Notes: a model not told the origin generated them from the letters alone. 64,000 bases of DNA from Yersinia similis (GCF_001053095.1 NZ_CGBP01000013.1:1-64000), one strand, 5' to 3'. Shown: positions 14,080 through 21,427, numbered from the stretch's first letter. Made by a program: numbers and translations.

Positions 14080-14178
14080 GTTTTATAAGTCCCTGTAATT
14101 TTACAAAATCGTATAATTCAAAAAATTGTAAACTTAGAAGTCTTTGGCTATTCTTGTTTTGTCAATGAGGGTGGTGCA

Positions 14179-14259
14179 ATGAAAATAGAGCTAGTCACAC
14201 ACAAGACGGGTGAGCAGATACCAATAATGCTGGATGCTTCTGGTATCCTCGGGAGGTAA
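14179..14259 (+). pseudogene. Truncated 26-residue open frame
   Basis: The frame MKIELVTHKTGEQIPIMLDA ends after SGILGR. The VTHKTGEQIPIMLD pattern resembles the opening of certain tyrosine recombinases, but only this stub remains and what follows is not in frame. It is most simply a gene remnant left by a deletion. It could also be a short leader peptide. Confidence 0.35.
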
Positions 14260-14612
14260 TCTCTCAGGGGCTCCTCCATAACCACAGGAGATAGGCATGG
14301 CCAACTGGGTATTCTAAGTTCTGGTCGGCATTTTGTTGATTAGGTGCTATCGCTGAAAAGTGTCAAGATGCTATCTTTACGCTTAGCGGCTAACACCCCC
14401 ATAGTTCTTACCCAAATCGTTAACAATATTTGGTTTTAACTTGATAAATTTGGCTTTCGTTACGATAAAAGTAAATGTTTTTAATGGGTTGAGTGGATTT
14501 TTGCATGCTTTATGTGAACTGCCGTTCTAGCAAAAAGAAATAACCCTCACAAAATTCAAGCAGATCGCCATAAATTGCGAGAATTTCTGCTATCTAAAAC
14601 ACAGGAAATCAC

Positions 14613-15305
14613 ATGAATATTTTTATCGACATTGAAACCATTCCAGCGCAAGACCCAACAGTTAAACAAGCCATTGCTGATGGCATTACTGCGCCAGGGC
14701 AGTACAAAAAAGCTGAAAGCATTAAGGAGTGGCTTGATGTAAATCGCGAGTCAGCCGCCGAAGAAGAATGGAGAAAAACAAGTTTTGATGGTGGTTTTGG
14801 GCATGTTTGCTGTATTTCAGTTGCTGTGAATGATGGGGAAGTAAAAACATTTGTTAGTCCTGACTGGCCTAATGCAGAAAAGCATATCCTCGCAGACTTC
14901 TTCCAATTCTTGCATGAAAACTATGACCCATCACGCCAGACTCCGCCGGTATTTATAGGCCATAACGTTGCTGATTTTGACCTTAGATTCCTGTTTCAGC
15001 GAGCTGTTGTTTTAGGGGTTAGACCGCCACACTTCCTGCCTGTTGGTGCTAAGTCTTGGGATAAATCATTATTCGATACGATGACGGAGTGGGCCGGATA
15101 CAAAGGCAGAGTAAAACTGGATAAATTATGTCGCGTCCTTGGGCTGGACTTGAAAGGCTCAGAAATTGGCGAAGATATTGATGGTAGTAAGGTTTGGGAT
15201 TTTGTCCGTGACGGAAAGATTGATTTGGTGGCGAAATATTGCGCTGGTGATGTTGAGCGCGTTCGTCACATTTTTAACCGCATGAACTTCACTGACGCCG
15301 CTTAA
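14613..15305 (+). CDS. DnaQ-like 3'-5' exonuclease (predicted PolB-like)
   Basis: The 230-residue protein has FIDIETIP (Asp6, Glu8), then FIGHNVADFDLRF (Asp121/Asp123) and YCAGDVERVRHIF (Asp213), the DEDD catalytic set of the DnaQ superfamily. The sub-family is the predicted 3'-5' exonuclease related to PolB found in many phages and bacteria. It probably trims DNA ends for Erf-mediated recombination, taking the place of lambda Exo. A ribosome site CAGGAAATCAC precedes the ATG. It starts a second run of pL-operon genes after the 653-bp gap. Confidence 0.88.
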   Translation: MNIFIDIETIPAQDPTVKQAIADGITAPGQYKKAESIKEWLDVNRESAAEEEWRKTSFDGGFGHVCCISVAVNDGEVKTFVSPDWPNAEKHILADFFQFLHENYDPSRQTPPVFIGHNVADFDLRFLFQRAVVLGVRPPHFLPVGAKSWDKSLFDTMTEWAGYKGRVKLDKLCRVLGLDLKGSEIGEDIDGSKVWDFVRDGKIDLVAKYCAGDVERVRHIFNRMNFTDAA

Positions 15306-15378
15306 TCACAAAGCCTCAAGGATGAGGTCTAACCCCCCCCCACCCCATTACCGGCAGCAAATCTGCTGAGGAATAGTT

Positions 15379-15696
15379 ATGTCTGAAAATACTGATTATG
15401 ACAAAGCATGTCGAGAGATAGCTCGCATTGCGGCGGCCATTGGAATTGTCGATTACAGCGGTGACACAAGCGAGATATTCGACGCAATTATTATCAATGA
15501 TGAGAAGCATCAGGCGCTTAACGAGATAAAGGCGCAGGGTGTTGATGAGTTCGTGACCAAGATTGCACGCGATTTACGGATGGCAGGTGGTGGTGATGGA
15601 TATCATGAAGAGCCTTATCATGAATTCGCTGATCACATTGAATGCAAAGGTGGTGATTTCGCCGCCAACCTGAGGGGTGAGCATAATGTCAGATAA
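15379..15696 (+). CDS. Unknown phage protein (105 residues)
   Basis: The acidic protein MSENTDYDKACREIARIAAA continues with SGDTSEIFDAIIINDEKHQA and a glycine stretch MAGGGDGYHEEPYHEFADH. I recognise no family. A C9 run and GAGGAATAG precede the start at 15379. It overlaps the next gene by 11 bases, which suggests co-translation. Confidence 0.65.
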   Translation: MSENTDYDKACREIARIAAAIGIVDYSGDTSEIFDAIIINDEKHQALNEIKAQGVDEFVTKIARDLRMAGGGDGYHEEPYHEFADHIECKGGDFAANLRGEHNVR

Positions 15697-16159
15697 GGAA
15701 TACTGCTATCGCTATGTAGATAGTAATGACTCGAAAGGCCGACCAATCGTAATGCTGTGGCAAATGGTAATTCTACGGGAGACAGAAAAGACATTTTGGT
15801 ACTGCCCTGACTACCCGAACATGAGTCTTGAGCAAATTATTAAATATCAAGGTAGACCGGGGAACCGTCAAGTTAAACGCAGTCTTAAAAATGCTGCCCG
15901 TTCCCGCTATCACTACACAAAAGAAGAAGCATTAAAGGCTTTTATTTACCGCAAACAATATCAACTGGAAAGAATGTTGCTAACAAGTGAAACCGTTCAA
16001 CTTTGTCTGAAAGGGATAAGAGAAGCGGGTTTTGTCAAAACAAGTAAGGACGGTGGATTTAATCACTTTAGCAACATTCTATTGACCCCGAATGGGGAGT
16101 TTCTCGCGTCTGAAGAAGCTGGGCCTGTCGCCTCAACATATAGCTGGGGAGAGTATTAA
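15686..16159 (+). CDS. Unknown phage protein (157 residues)
   Basis: The protein MSDKEYCYRYVDSNDSKGRP has a beta-rich N-terminal part with aromatic residues (VMLWQMVILRETEKTFWYCP) and a basic middle (GRPGNRQVKRSLKNAARSRY). A helical region YRKQYQLERMLLTSETVQLC follows. The basic part could bind nucleic acid. No family is recognised. I prefer the ATG at 15686, with GAGGGGTGAG upstream, over a GTG nine bases earlier. The stop overlaps the next ATG (TAATG). Confidence 0.65.
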   Translation: MSDKEYCYRYVDSNDSKGRPIVMLWQMVILRETEKTFWYCPDYPNMSLEQIIKYQGRPGNRQVKRSLKNAARSRYHYTKEEALKAFIYRKQYQLERMLLTSETVQLCLKGIREAGFVKTSKDGGFNHFSNILLTPNGEFLASEEAGPVASTYSWGEY

Positions 16160-16716
16160 TGAATAATATCGACGAATTGAAGCAGGCCGCACTAGAGGGT
16201 GTTTCTGATGACATGCTGCTTGGTGGATGGACAGCAAAAAAATTAAGTGATTACGCTAAATTTCTTGAAGAACAAAATACTGACTTAGCGACTCAACTTG
16301 AAGCAGCACAGAAGCACAATGCAGAACTTGAGCGCGACGGCATTCTCCCTGGAGTAATGCAGTGCGCAAAGTGTAGCTTTACGCTTGATCGAGTTTCACT
16401 GAATTTCGGAAATGGCACAGTGACGGCGGGAGGAAACGAAATAGAACCCTGTCCAAATGGCTGTGGTCCTCTACACCCCGACACATGGAAGCGGAGCCGT
16501 GAAGAACTATGCGCCCGTTTTAATGCAGCAGAAGCTGAGTTATCAGCGGCAAACGAGAAGCTAAGGAAGCCGGTTGAATTCCCTGATTGTGATATTTATT
16601 CGGTTTCGCATATAGCCCATTGGTATTCAAAAAAGCAATGTGAAGCATGGGTATCTGGCGTTGAGTTTAGTAAAAAACAAATCAAAGCAGCCGGTTTCAC
16701 GGTAGAGGGGGAGTGA
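16159..16716 (+). CDS. Phage protein with zinc-finger-like core (185 residues)
   Basis: An N-terminal helix with coiled-coil character (FLEEQNTDLATQLEAAQKHN) leads to a four-cysteine core, CAKC then CPNGCG about 29 residues later. A second coiled coil (FNAAEAELSAANEKLRK) and a C-terminal helix follow. A zinc ribbon between two coils is a layout seen in many phage ead/ea-like proteins, so a metal-bound structural role is plausible. I cannot give a function. The stop overlaps the next start (ATGA type). Confidence 0.65.
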   Translation: MNNIDELKQAALEGVSDDMLLGGWTAKKLSDYAKFLEEQNTDLATQLEAAQKHNAELERDGILPGVMQCAKCSFTLDRVSLNFGNGTVTAGGNEIEPCPNGCGPLHPDTWKRSREELCARFNAAEAELSAANEKLRKPVEFPDCDIYSVSHIAHWYSKKQCEAWVSGVEFSKKQIKAAGFTVEGE

Positions 16717-17015
16717 TGGGTAAAAGGCTGAATACTGAAAGACTCCGCGAAATTATTGATGAGAGCGAAGATCATCAAGCTTATTTTTTACTGTGTGAAA
16801 AATGCCCTACCGCCGCTCGTCGCTTCTATCGACTAACCAAGGCGCTAACTAAGCTGCGTGAGGATGTGCGTAAGGAGTTTCCTGATGCCGAATATTACAC
16901 AGGTTCGGGAGGTTTCAATCTCTTGCTCGGTGAGTCACATACCAGAGAAGAGGCAAACCAGAAGCTTAACGCGCTCAGCGCGGTTGGGCTTCATGTTGGC
17001 GATGGCGATTGGTAG
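16716..17015 (+). CDS. Unknown phage protein (99 residues)
   Basis: The protein MGKRLNTERLREIIDESEDH is helical and charged, with FLLCEKCPTAARRFYRLTKA in the middle (a CxxC) and a glycine-rich SGSGGFNLLLGESHT-like segment near the end (YYTGSGGFNLLLGES). The ATG at 16716 overlaps the preceding stop and has AGAGGGGG upstream. I recognise no family. Confidence 0.6.
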   Translation: MGKRLNTERLREIIDESEDHQAYFLLCEKCPTAARRFYRLTKALTKLREDVRKEFPDAEYYTGSGGFNLLLGESHTREEANQKLNALSAVGLHVGDGDW

Positions 17016-17027
17016 AGGGGAATGCAG

Positions 17028-17198
17028 ATGCTGAGTAAAACAGGATTTGAGTGGAAAAATGCGATTGTTTCAGTAGAAGAGCAAGCAGAAATTCTTGGAC
17101 TGAGTATTGAGCGTGTTAATGAGTTGGGCTTAGAGCTTGAAAAGCCTGTTGCTGAGCGTTGTGGTAATAGCGCGGAGGGGAATGCAGATGCTGAATAA
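17028..17198 (+). CDS. 56-residue protein with duplicated start region
   Basis: The peptide MLSKTGFEWKNAIVSVEEQA continues EILGLSIERVNELGLELE. It is acidic and probably helical. Its ribosome site and first codons (17015-17040, GAGGGGAATGCAGATGCTGA...) are repeated almost exactly at 17175-17200, where the next gene starts inside this one. The arrangement suggests that a tandem duplication created the overlapping pair. Confidence 0.5.
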   Translation: MLSKTGFEWKNAIVSVEEQAEILGLSIERVNELGLELEKPVAERCGNSAEGNADAE

Positions 17199-17595
17199 AA
17201 ATAACGATTGGAATATTGATACGTCTGCAGGAGTACCGATCTTAGTTTACAAAAATTGCAGCGTAATAGAATCAGAACAAGCCGAATATATTTTACAGTT
17301 AATTAACAATGAAGTTGAAATGGCCGTGGAACTTCTATCACTGCGTGAGCAATACAAATCACAGAGCAATGAACTTACTGCAATGACAGCAGCAGCTCAA
17401 GCGTTGCGTGATGAAATGTATAAATGTGATGCTAAATTAGATGCGCTGAAATCGCTGCCACGGCACATCTTCTCAGTGCTCGTCAATGAATTGCGGGACG
17501 TTCCGGCGGTTGGTTGTAAGCGTGAATTGATTGTCGGTGTACTAAATCGCCACGGTGTTAGTGCTGAGATGTGCGAACCACCAGCAACAGAATGA
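17188..17595 (+). CDS. Unknown phage protein (135 residues), ead/Ea22-like layout
   Basis: After the start MLNKNNDWNIDTSAGVPILV the protein has a coiled-coil stretch AVELLSLREQYKSQSNELTA and ends RELIVGVLNRHGVSAEMCEP. Proteins with a central LRE-x-x-x coil and variable ends are common next to xis in lambdoid phages (Ea22-like); the relation here is only by layout. GAGGGGAATGCAG precedes the ATG. It ends before a small hairpin (GCCCGTGTGCGGCGGGC) and xis. Confidence 0.6.
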   Translation: MLNKNNDWNIDTSAGVPILVYKNCSVIESEQAEYILQLINNEVEMAVELLSLREQYKSQSNELTAMTAAAQALRDEMYKCDAKLDALKSLPRHIFSVLVNELRDVPAVGCKRELIVGVLNRHGVSAEMCEPPATE

Positions 17596-17650
17596 TTTTA
17601 GTCACGGCCCGTGTGCGGCGGGCCTTTAAATAAATAGTGTGGAGGTTCGT

Positions 17651-17857
17651 ATGATTAGTCTAGATTGCATCCCCATCAGTGCGTATTGCATTACTACGGG
17701 GGAGACGGTTGAAGCCATCAATAAGCGTGTTCAGCGCGGAGTGTGGCGCGAAGGCAGGCAGGTTTTAAAAGTTGATGGTGTTAAAGAGCGTTGGATTGAT
17801 CTTGCGGAGGTTTCAAAGTGGGCGAGAGGGGATCGGCAAAGCTCCCAAGGGGCATAA
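17651..17857 (+). CDS. xis: Excisionase (recombination directionality factor)
   Basis: The 68-residue protein has the winged-helix pattern PISAYCITTGETVEAINKRV followed by RGVWREGRQVLKVDGVKERW and IDLAEVSKWARG. This is the Xis family (HK022/P22-like excisionase) that bends attachment DNA and directs Int to excise. GGAGG at 17641-17645 sets the ATG at 17651. It overlaps int by 40 bases, the usual xis-int overlap that couples their expression. Confidence 0.88.
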   Translation: MISLDCIPISAYCITTGETVEAINKRVQRGVWREGRQVLKVDGVKERWIDLAEVSKWARGDRQSSQGA

Positions 17858-19008
17858 CTGTTCGTAGCCATAGAGCTGGACAGACAATCAACATCACATT
17901 CACACATAAAGGGGTTAAATGCCGTGAACCCCTTTCTAACATTGAAGTGACACCCAAAAATATCAAATATGCTGAACGGCTTTTGGGTGAAATTCACAAC
18001 AGAATAGAACGAGGCACCTTTAATTATGCTGATCAATTTCCCCGGTCGGTACGATTAAAGGTGTTTGGTAATAATCAAAGTTCAAAACATATTAAAAAGT
18101 ATCTGAATGAATACATTATAATTTGTGAAAACCGCAAATTATCACCAAGCACAATCGCCGGTTATAAGAAGTGTATGAGCGCCCTATCCAGTCTGCATGA
18201 AGTTAATGTCTCAGACCTTACGCCTGCAATGATTAAAAACTGGATACAAGGCCAAAAGGTAGCGCTGAAAACTATCCGCAATAGATTATCGTTTTTAGGC
18301 TCAGCAATAGATGAAGCAGTGACTGATGGTTTACTACCGGCTAATCCGGTCTCTCTTGTCTCAGCCTCCCGCTACCAGGGCGAAAATGTCAGATTAGAAA
18401 GTGAATATGTGGTTGATCCGCTTTCACCTGATGAAGCGAAAGCAATCCTATCCACAGCGATGAATGCTCAATGGGAAAACCTTTTTAGATTTGCTTTACA
18501 CACTGGAATGAGAAGTTCCGAATTATGCGCGATAAGGTGGCAAGACCTCGATCTCATCGGGAATACAGCTCATGTAATAACAGCAAGTGTAGAGGGGGTG
18601 ATCAAGGGGACTAAAACTAAAGCAGGACGCAGAAAAATAGAATTAGACTCCGAAGCATTACTGGCCATCAAGAATCAGAAGCCCTTCACCTTTATGCTCA
18701 ATGAGTTTGTTTTTCATGATCCGAAAACGAATGAGGCTTGGGCCGGTGCTGATGCGATCAGAAAAAAAGCGTGGGTGCCAACTTTGAAAAAGGCTGGCGT
18801 CCGGTACCGGAATCCATATCAGACCAGACATACGTTTGCCGCGATGCATATTAGCCAGGGCGCAAACCTCTTCTGGCTAGCAGGACAGATGGGCCACAAA
18901 GGGCCAGAGATGTTATTCCGACATTACGGTTCGTTCCTGAAGGAATACAGTGGAATGACAGAGGAAGTACACCAAAAGAGCCGCACAGGATACGCGTCAG
19001 AAAAATAA
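17818..19008 (+). CDS. int: Tyrosine integrase
   Basis: The 396-residue protein has an N-terminal arm-binding domain of the DUF3596 type (LPRGITVRSHRAGQTINITF), a core-binding domain (about residues 85-185) and a catalytic domain. Catalytic residues visible are Arg232 (HTGMRSSEL), a Lys near 268 (TKAGRRK), Arg337 in YQTRHTFAAM, His360 (GQMGHKG) and Tyr370 (FRHYGSF). The first histidine position holds Tyr334, as is usual in this subgroup. The start is a GTG with GGAGG eight bases upstream. The gene reads toward the ssrA fragment that begins 37 bases past its stop, so that is the likely attachment site. Confidence 0.95.
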   Translation: MGERGSAKLPRGITVRSHRAGQTINITFTHKGVKCREPLSNIEVTPKNIKYAERLLGEIHNRIERGTFNYADQFPRSVRLKVFGNNQSSKHIKKYLNEYIIICENRKLSPSTIAGYKKCMSALSSLHEVNVSDLTPAMIKNWIQGQKVALKTIRNRLSFLGSAIDEAVTDGLLPANPVSLVSASRYQGENVRLESEYVVDPLSPDEAKAILSTAMNAQWENLFRFALHTGMRSSELCAIRWQDLDLIGNTAHVITASVEGVIKGTKTKAGRRKIELDSEALLAIKNQKPFTFMLNEFVFHDPKTNEAWAGADAIRKKAWVPTLKKAGVRYRNPYQTRHTFAAMHISQGANLFWLAGQMGHKGPEMLFRHYGSFLKEYSGMTEEVHQKSRTGYASEK

Positions 19009-19044
19009 TAAAAATAGGCATTATTAAACAATAAGTTGTAAAAT

Positions 19045-19079
19045 TTCGGACGCGGGTTCAAATCCCCCCAGCTCCACCA
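19045..19079 (+). other. attR-like fragment: 3' end of ssrA (tmRNA)
   Basis: The sequence GGACGCGGGTTCAAAT followed by CCCCCCAGCTCCACCA matches the 3' tRNA-like end of tmRNA. The E. coli end is GGACGCGGGTTCAACT then CCCGCCAGCTCCACCA. No 5' part of ssrA is in the window, so this is only the 3' piece left on the right side of an integrated element. One base differs from the T-stem expected (C where G would pair), so this copy is a remnant. An intact ssrA is expected at the left junction if integration was at ssrA. Confidence 0.8.
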
Positions 19080-19123
19080 AATTCTTGGTTGATGGTTACC
19101 AGAGCCATCCAACGAAGTCCTAG

Positions 19124-19157
19124 AAGCCCGCATGGCGCAAGCCCTGCGGGCTTTTTT
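19124..19157 (+). terminator. ssrA-type terminator
   Basis: Arms AAGCCCGCA (19124-19132) and TGCGGGCTT (19145-19153) precede TTTTTT. Both the hairpin and the preceding GAAGTCCTA match the sequence downstream of enterobacterial ssrA as I remember it. This shows that real ssrA flank continues past the fragment. Confidence 0.85.
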
Positions 19158-19209
19158 GTACCTTCAATTTGTCCCGCGAAGTCTGAACTAACCTGATTAA
19201 ATCCGAACC

Positions 19210-19266
19210 TTTTAGGCACCTTGATAGGTACCTCATAAAGCATTATTGTTTTTGAGGTGCCTAAAA
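19210..19266. repeat. 12-bp perfect inverted repeat in the att-IS gap
   Basis: TTTTAGGCACCT (19210-19221) and AGGTGCCTAAAA (19255-19266) are perfect inverse copies separated by 33 bases, with an AGGTACCT palindrome between them. The rest of 19080-19430 shows no supported gene. Such structures occur as integrase arm sites or IS ends; no assignment is possible here. Confidence 0.6.
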
Positions 19267-19430
19267 CTATGGAAACCTTACGATGGCAAGACAAACGGTT
19301 GTGTCGCGTTAACGGCAGCAAGTCAGCAGAAGTTGCGCTACCGGTTATTTAGGGGGGCTGTTACATTAAGGTACTGGAAGATAACATGCTGTTTTCTTTG
19401 TAATGTTGTCTATTCATTTATCTGATCCGA

Positions 19431-19957
19431 AATGCCTTTAAACGCCTGCATTATCCCGTCGATATCATCGCGCAATGTGTTCGCTGGTATTCGGCTTATG
19501 CCCTGAGTTTGGCAAGCTCGAAGATATTATGGCAGAGCGTGGAGTTATTATTGACCACTCCACGCTGCACCGTTGGGTCATCCGTCTGGTGCCGTTGCTG
19601 GATAAAGCATTTCGCCAGCATAAACGTTCTGTGGGGCATCGATGGCGAATGGACGAAACCTACATCAAAATCAAAAATATCTGTACCGCGCGGTGGATAC
19701 TGCAGGCCAGACCATCGACGTCCTGCTGACCGCCAAACTGGATGCTGCAGCGGCGTTGCGCTTCTTTCGCAAGGCCATTCGACACCACGGCGAACCTGCG
19801 GTAAAGTGGTACCAACACGGCAGCGCTGACTACACTCAACGCCGACAAACCCGATGAAGAAATCATCACCATCAGGCAGAACAACTATCTGAATAACCTG
19901 GTTGAGCAAGATCACCGGAATATCAAACGACGGACGCAACACAACCTTCATGGTACC
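19431..19957 (+). pseudogene. Decayed IS6/IS26-family transposase
   Basis: Pieces of an IS6-family DDE transposase are seen in different frames. They are NAFKRLHYPVDIIAQCVRWY, then EDIMAERGVIIDHSTLHRWV and HRWRMDETYIKIK, then YRAVDTAGQTIDVLLTAK and FFRKAIRHHGEPAVKWY, then NADKPDEEIITIRQNNYLNN and LVEQDHRNIKRR. Frameshifts occur near 19505, 19680 and 19805, and a block after the second catalytic Asp region is damaged. Both ends are missing and no terminal inverted repeat was found. It lies 34 bases upstream of ybfF, so it replaces the native upstream region of that gene. Confidence 0.88.
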
Positions 19958-19990
19958 CTAACCAGAATATCTCTCAGTATGAACGCCGCT

Positions 19991-20758
19991 ATGAAATTAA
20001 ATTTCCGCTTACAAAACGCACTGTCCCCTACACCAGCCCTGCCAATCATTCTGATCCATGGATTATTCGGCAATTTGGATAATCTAGGTGTATTAGCTCG
20101 CGATCTGCAGCAACACCATAATGTTATTCAGGTCGATTTACGTAACCATGGCTTATCTCCCCGTTCACCACAGGTGGATTATCCCGCAATGGCGCAGGAT
20201 GTGTTGGAGTTAATGGATGAACTGGCAATAGCACAAGCTATTATTATCGGCCATTCCATGGGCGGAAAAGTGGCGATGGCAATGACCGCGTTTGCCCCAG
20301 ATCGGGTTGAAAAACTGGTAGCGATCGATATTGCGCCAGTGAATTATCAGGTACGGCGTCATGACACTATTTTCGCTGCGCTTAATGCCGTGAGTGCCGC
20401 TGGTGTGACTCAGCGCAACGAAGCCGCTCAACTGATGCGCACGCTAATAAAAGAAGAAGGGGTTATTCAGTTCTTACTAAAATCATTTCAGGGCGGCGAA
20501 TGGCGATTTAATGTCTCTGCCCTGTGGGATCAGTACGAGAATATTATTGGCTGGCAGCCCATCCCCTCTTGGCCACATCCTATCTTGTTTATCCGTGGTG
20601 AGTTATCTCCTTATATTCAAGACAGCTATCGAGATGATATTGCCCGTCAGTTCCCACAAGCCCGTGCGCATGTCGTCGCCGGAACCGGTCATTGGGTCCA
20701 TGCGGAAAAACCAGATTCTGTGTTGCGGGCAATCCACCGTTTCCTTGATGCCAAATAA
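19991..20758 (+). CDS. ybfF: YbfF alpha/beta hydrolase (acyl-CoA esterase)
   Basis: The 255-residue protein has the oxyanion segment ILIHGLFGNLDNLG, the nucleophile elbow GHSMGGKVA and the catalytic His in GTGHWVHAEKP. It aligns with E. coli YbfF along its length, including VDLRNHGLSPRSP and LVAIDIAPVNY. YbfF hydrolyses short acyl-CoA and other esters. The start at 19991 (MKLNFRL) matches the E. coli start; a frame four codons longer has no better ribosome site. In E. coli ybfF is divergent from seqA. Here an IS remnant and a phage junction lie upstream, so its promoter has probably changed. Confidence 0.93.
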   Translation: MKLNFRLQNALSPTPALPIILIHGLFGNLDNLGVLARDLQQHHNVIQVDLRNHGLSPRSPQVDYPAMAQDVLELMDELAIAQAIIIGHSMGGKVAMAMTAFAPDRVEKLVAIDIAPVNYQVRRHDTIFAALNAVSAAGVTQRNEAAQLMRTLIKEEGVIQFLLKSFQGGEWRFNVSALWDQYENIIGWQPIPSWPHPILFIRGELSPYIQDSYRDDIARQFPQARAHVVAGTGHWVHAEKPDSVLRAIHRFLDAK

Positions 20759-20887
20759 CACAAGATTCCCGTCATGTTGATTAAAAATCATACCCTGGGG
20801 AAAAGAAATGTATTTCCTGTGGAAAAATTGTGCAAAAAAGAACGAATTAGCCCAATCTAATCACAGTAAGGCATTGTCGTTGCTCGG

Positions 20888-20916
20888 TTGGCTAGGGTAT
20901 TATGGCGCGCTATAAT
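20888..20916 (+). promoter_or_regulatory. Sigma70 promoter upstream of ybfE
   Basis: TTGGCT (20888-20893), 17 bases and a consensus TATAAT (20911-20916) form a good promoter 170 bases before ybfE. The remaining part of the 331-bp gap (20759-21089) shows no gene. I looked for a LexA box because E. coli ybfE is SOS-controlled, but the only candidate (CTGT-6-ACAG near 20938) has the wrong spacing. Confidence 0.65.
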
Positions 20917-21089
20917 TTTGCTGCGGTGTTCGGTTGCTGTTCTTGGACAGGCCCGATGGCAAATGCAAATTCAGGCTGTCGGTATATAGGTAATTCAATG
21001 TGTGCTATCAGCCTGAAACGTGTTAACCGAATCATCTGGAAAGGCTCCGTCACGCTTTCTGATGCAACTCCCTTGTAGTACTGCTACCT

Positions 21090-21377
21090 ATGGCAAAAGA
21101 ACAAACGGATCGCACGACGCTGGATCTGTTCGCAGATGAACGCCGTCCGGGGCGCCCGAAAACAAACCCATTATCCCGTGACGAACAGCTTAGAATTAAT
21201 AAGCGAAATCAACTGCGGCGCGATAAAGTACGTGGCTTACGACGCGTGGAACTGAAGATTAATGCAGATGCCGTCGATGCTCTCAACAGCCTTGCAGAGC
21301 AGCGTAACATCAGCCGTAGTGAGCTAATTGAACAGATGTTACTTGCTCAGTTAGCGCATGATCAAGAGGGGTGTTAA
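21090..21377 (+). CDS. ybfE: YbfE, ribbon-helix-helix-like small protein
   Basis: The 95-residue protein has a disordered, basic front (RRPGRPKTNPLSRDEQLRIN) and a C-terminal ribbon-helix-helix segment RVELKINADAVDALNSLAEQ then NISRSELIEQML. It matches YbfE of E. coli, a LexA-regulated protein of unknown role that looks DNA-binding. The GRPKT stretch resembles an AT-hook. It lies between ybfF and fldA, its conserved place. A long hairpin follows the stop. Confidence 0.85.
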   Translation: MAKEQTDRTTLDLFADERRPGRPKTNPLSRDEQLRINKRNQLRRDKVRGLRRVELKINADAVDALNSLAEQRNISRSELIEQMLLAQLAHDQEGC

Positions 21378-21393
21378 CCCTTTCGGTTACCAC

Positions 21394-21427
21394 AACGGCG
21401 TGGTGTAAGTGATTACACTGCGCCGTT
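21394..21427 (+). terminator. Long hairpin after ybfE
   Basis: AACGGCG-tg-GTGTAA pairs with TTACAC-tg-CGCCGTT across a four-base loop, with a two-base internal loop. A/T-rich sequence follows. The rest of 21378-21785 (408 bp) holds only the fldA leader; a TATATT near 21720 may be its -10 box. Confidence 0.75.

Larger units (their letters stand above)
13960..14612. other. 653-bp A/T-rich gap between ssb and the exonuclease gene
   Basis: Apart from the terminator at 14038-14079 and a short open frame at 14179-14259, I see no gene. A tiny frame with a good AGGAG site (MANWVF, then stop) occurs at 14297-14317. Stop codons interrupt all longer frames. The stretch may be the scar of a deleted gene or a late-acquired junction in this mosaic operon. 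Confidence 0.6.
1..19079. mobile_element. Lambdoid prophage, right part (left end outside window)
   Basis: The lambdoid layout is seen directly. The minus strand holds lysis, Q, nin, replication, cII and cro genes; the plus strand holds cI, N, recombination, xis and int genes. Two operator clusters, two nut sites, iterons inside the O-like gene and a tR'-type terminator complete the scheme. The right boundary is set by the ssrA 3' fragment at 19045-19079 just past int. Head and tail genes would lie left of position 1. Whether the phage is still inducible cannot be judged from this half; no early gene seen here is obviously broken apart from a noncoding stretch after ssb. Confidence 0.95.

Noticed and set aside
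19058..19321. Minus-strand 87-residue frame across the ssrA remnant
   Set aside because: It reads through the tmRNA fragment and its terminator and resembles no integrase on inspection.
20930..20960. LexA box upstream of ybfE
   Set aside because: CTGT and ACAG are separated by six bases; a LexA site needs eight.
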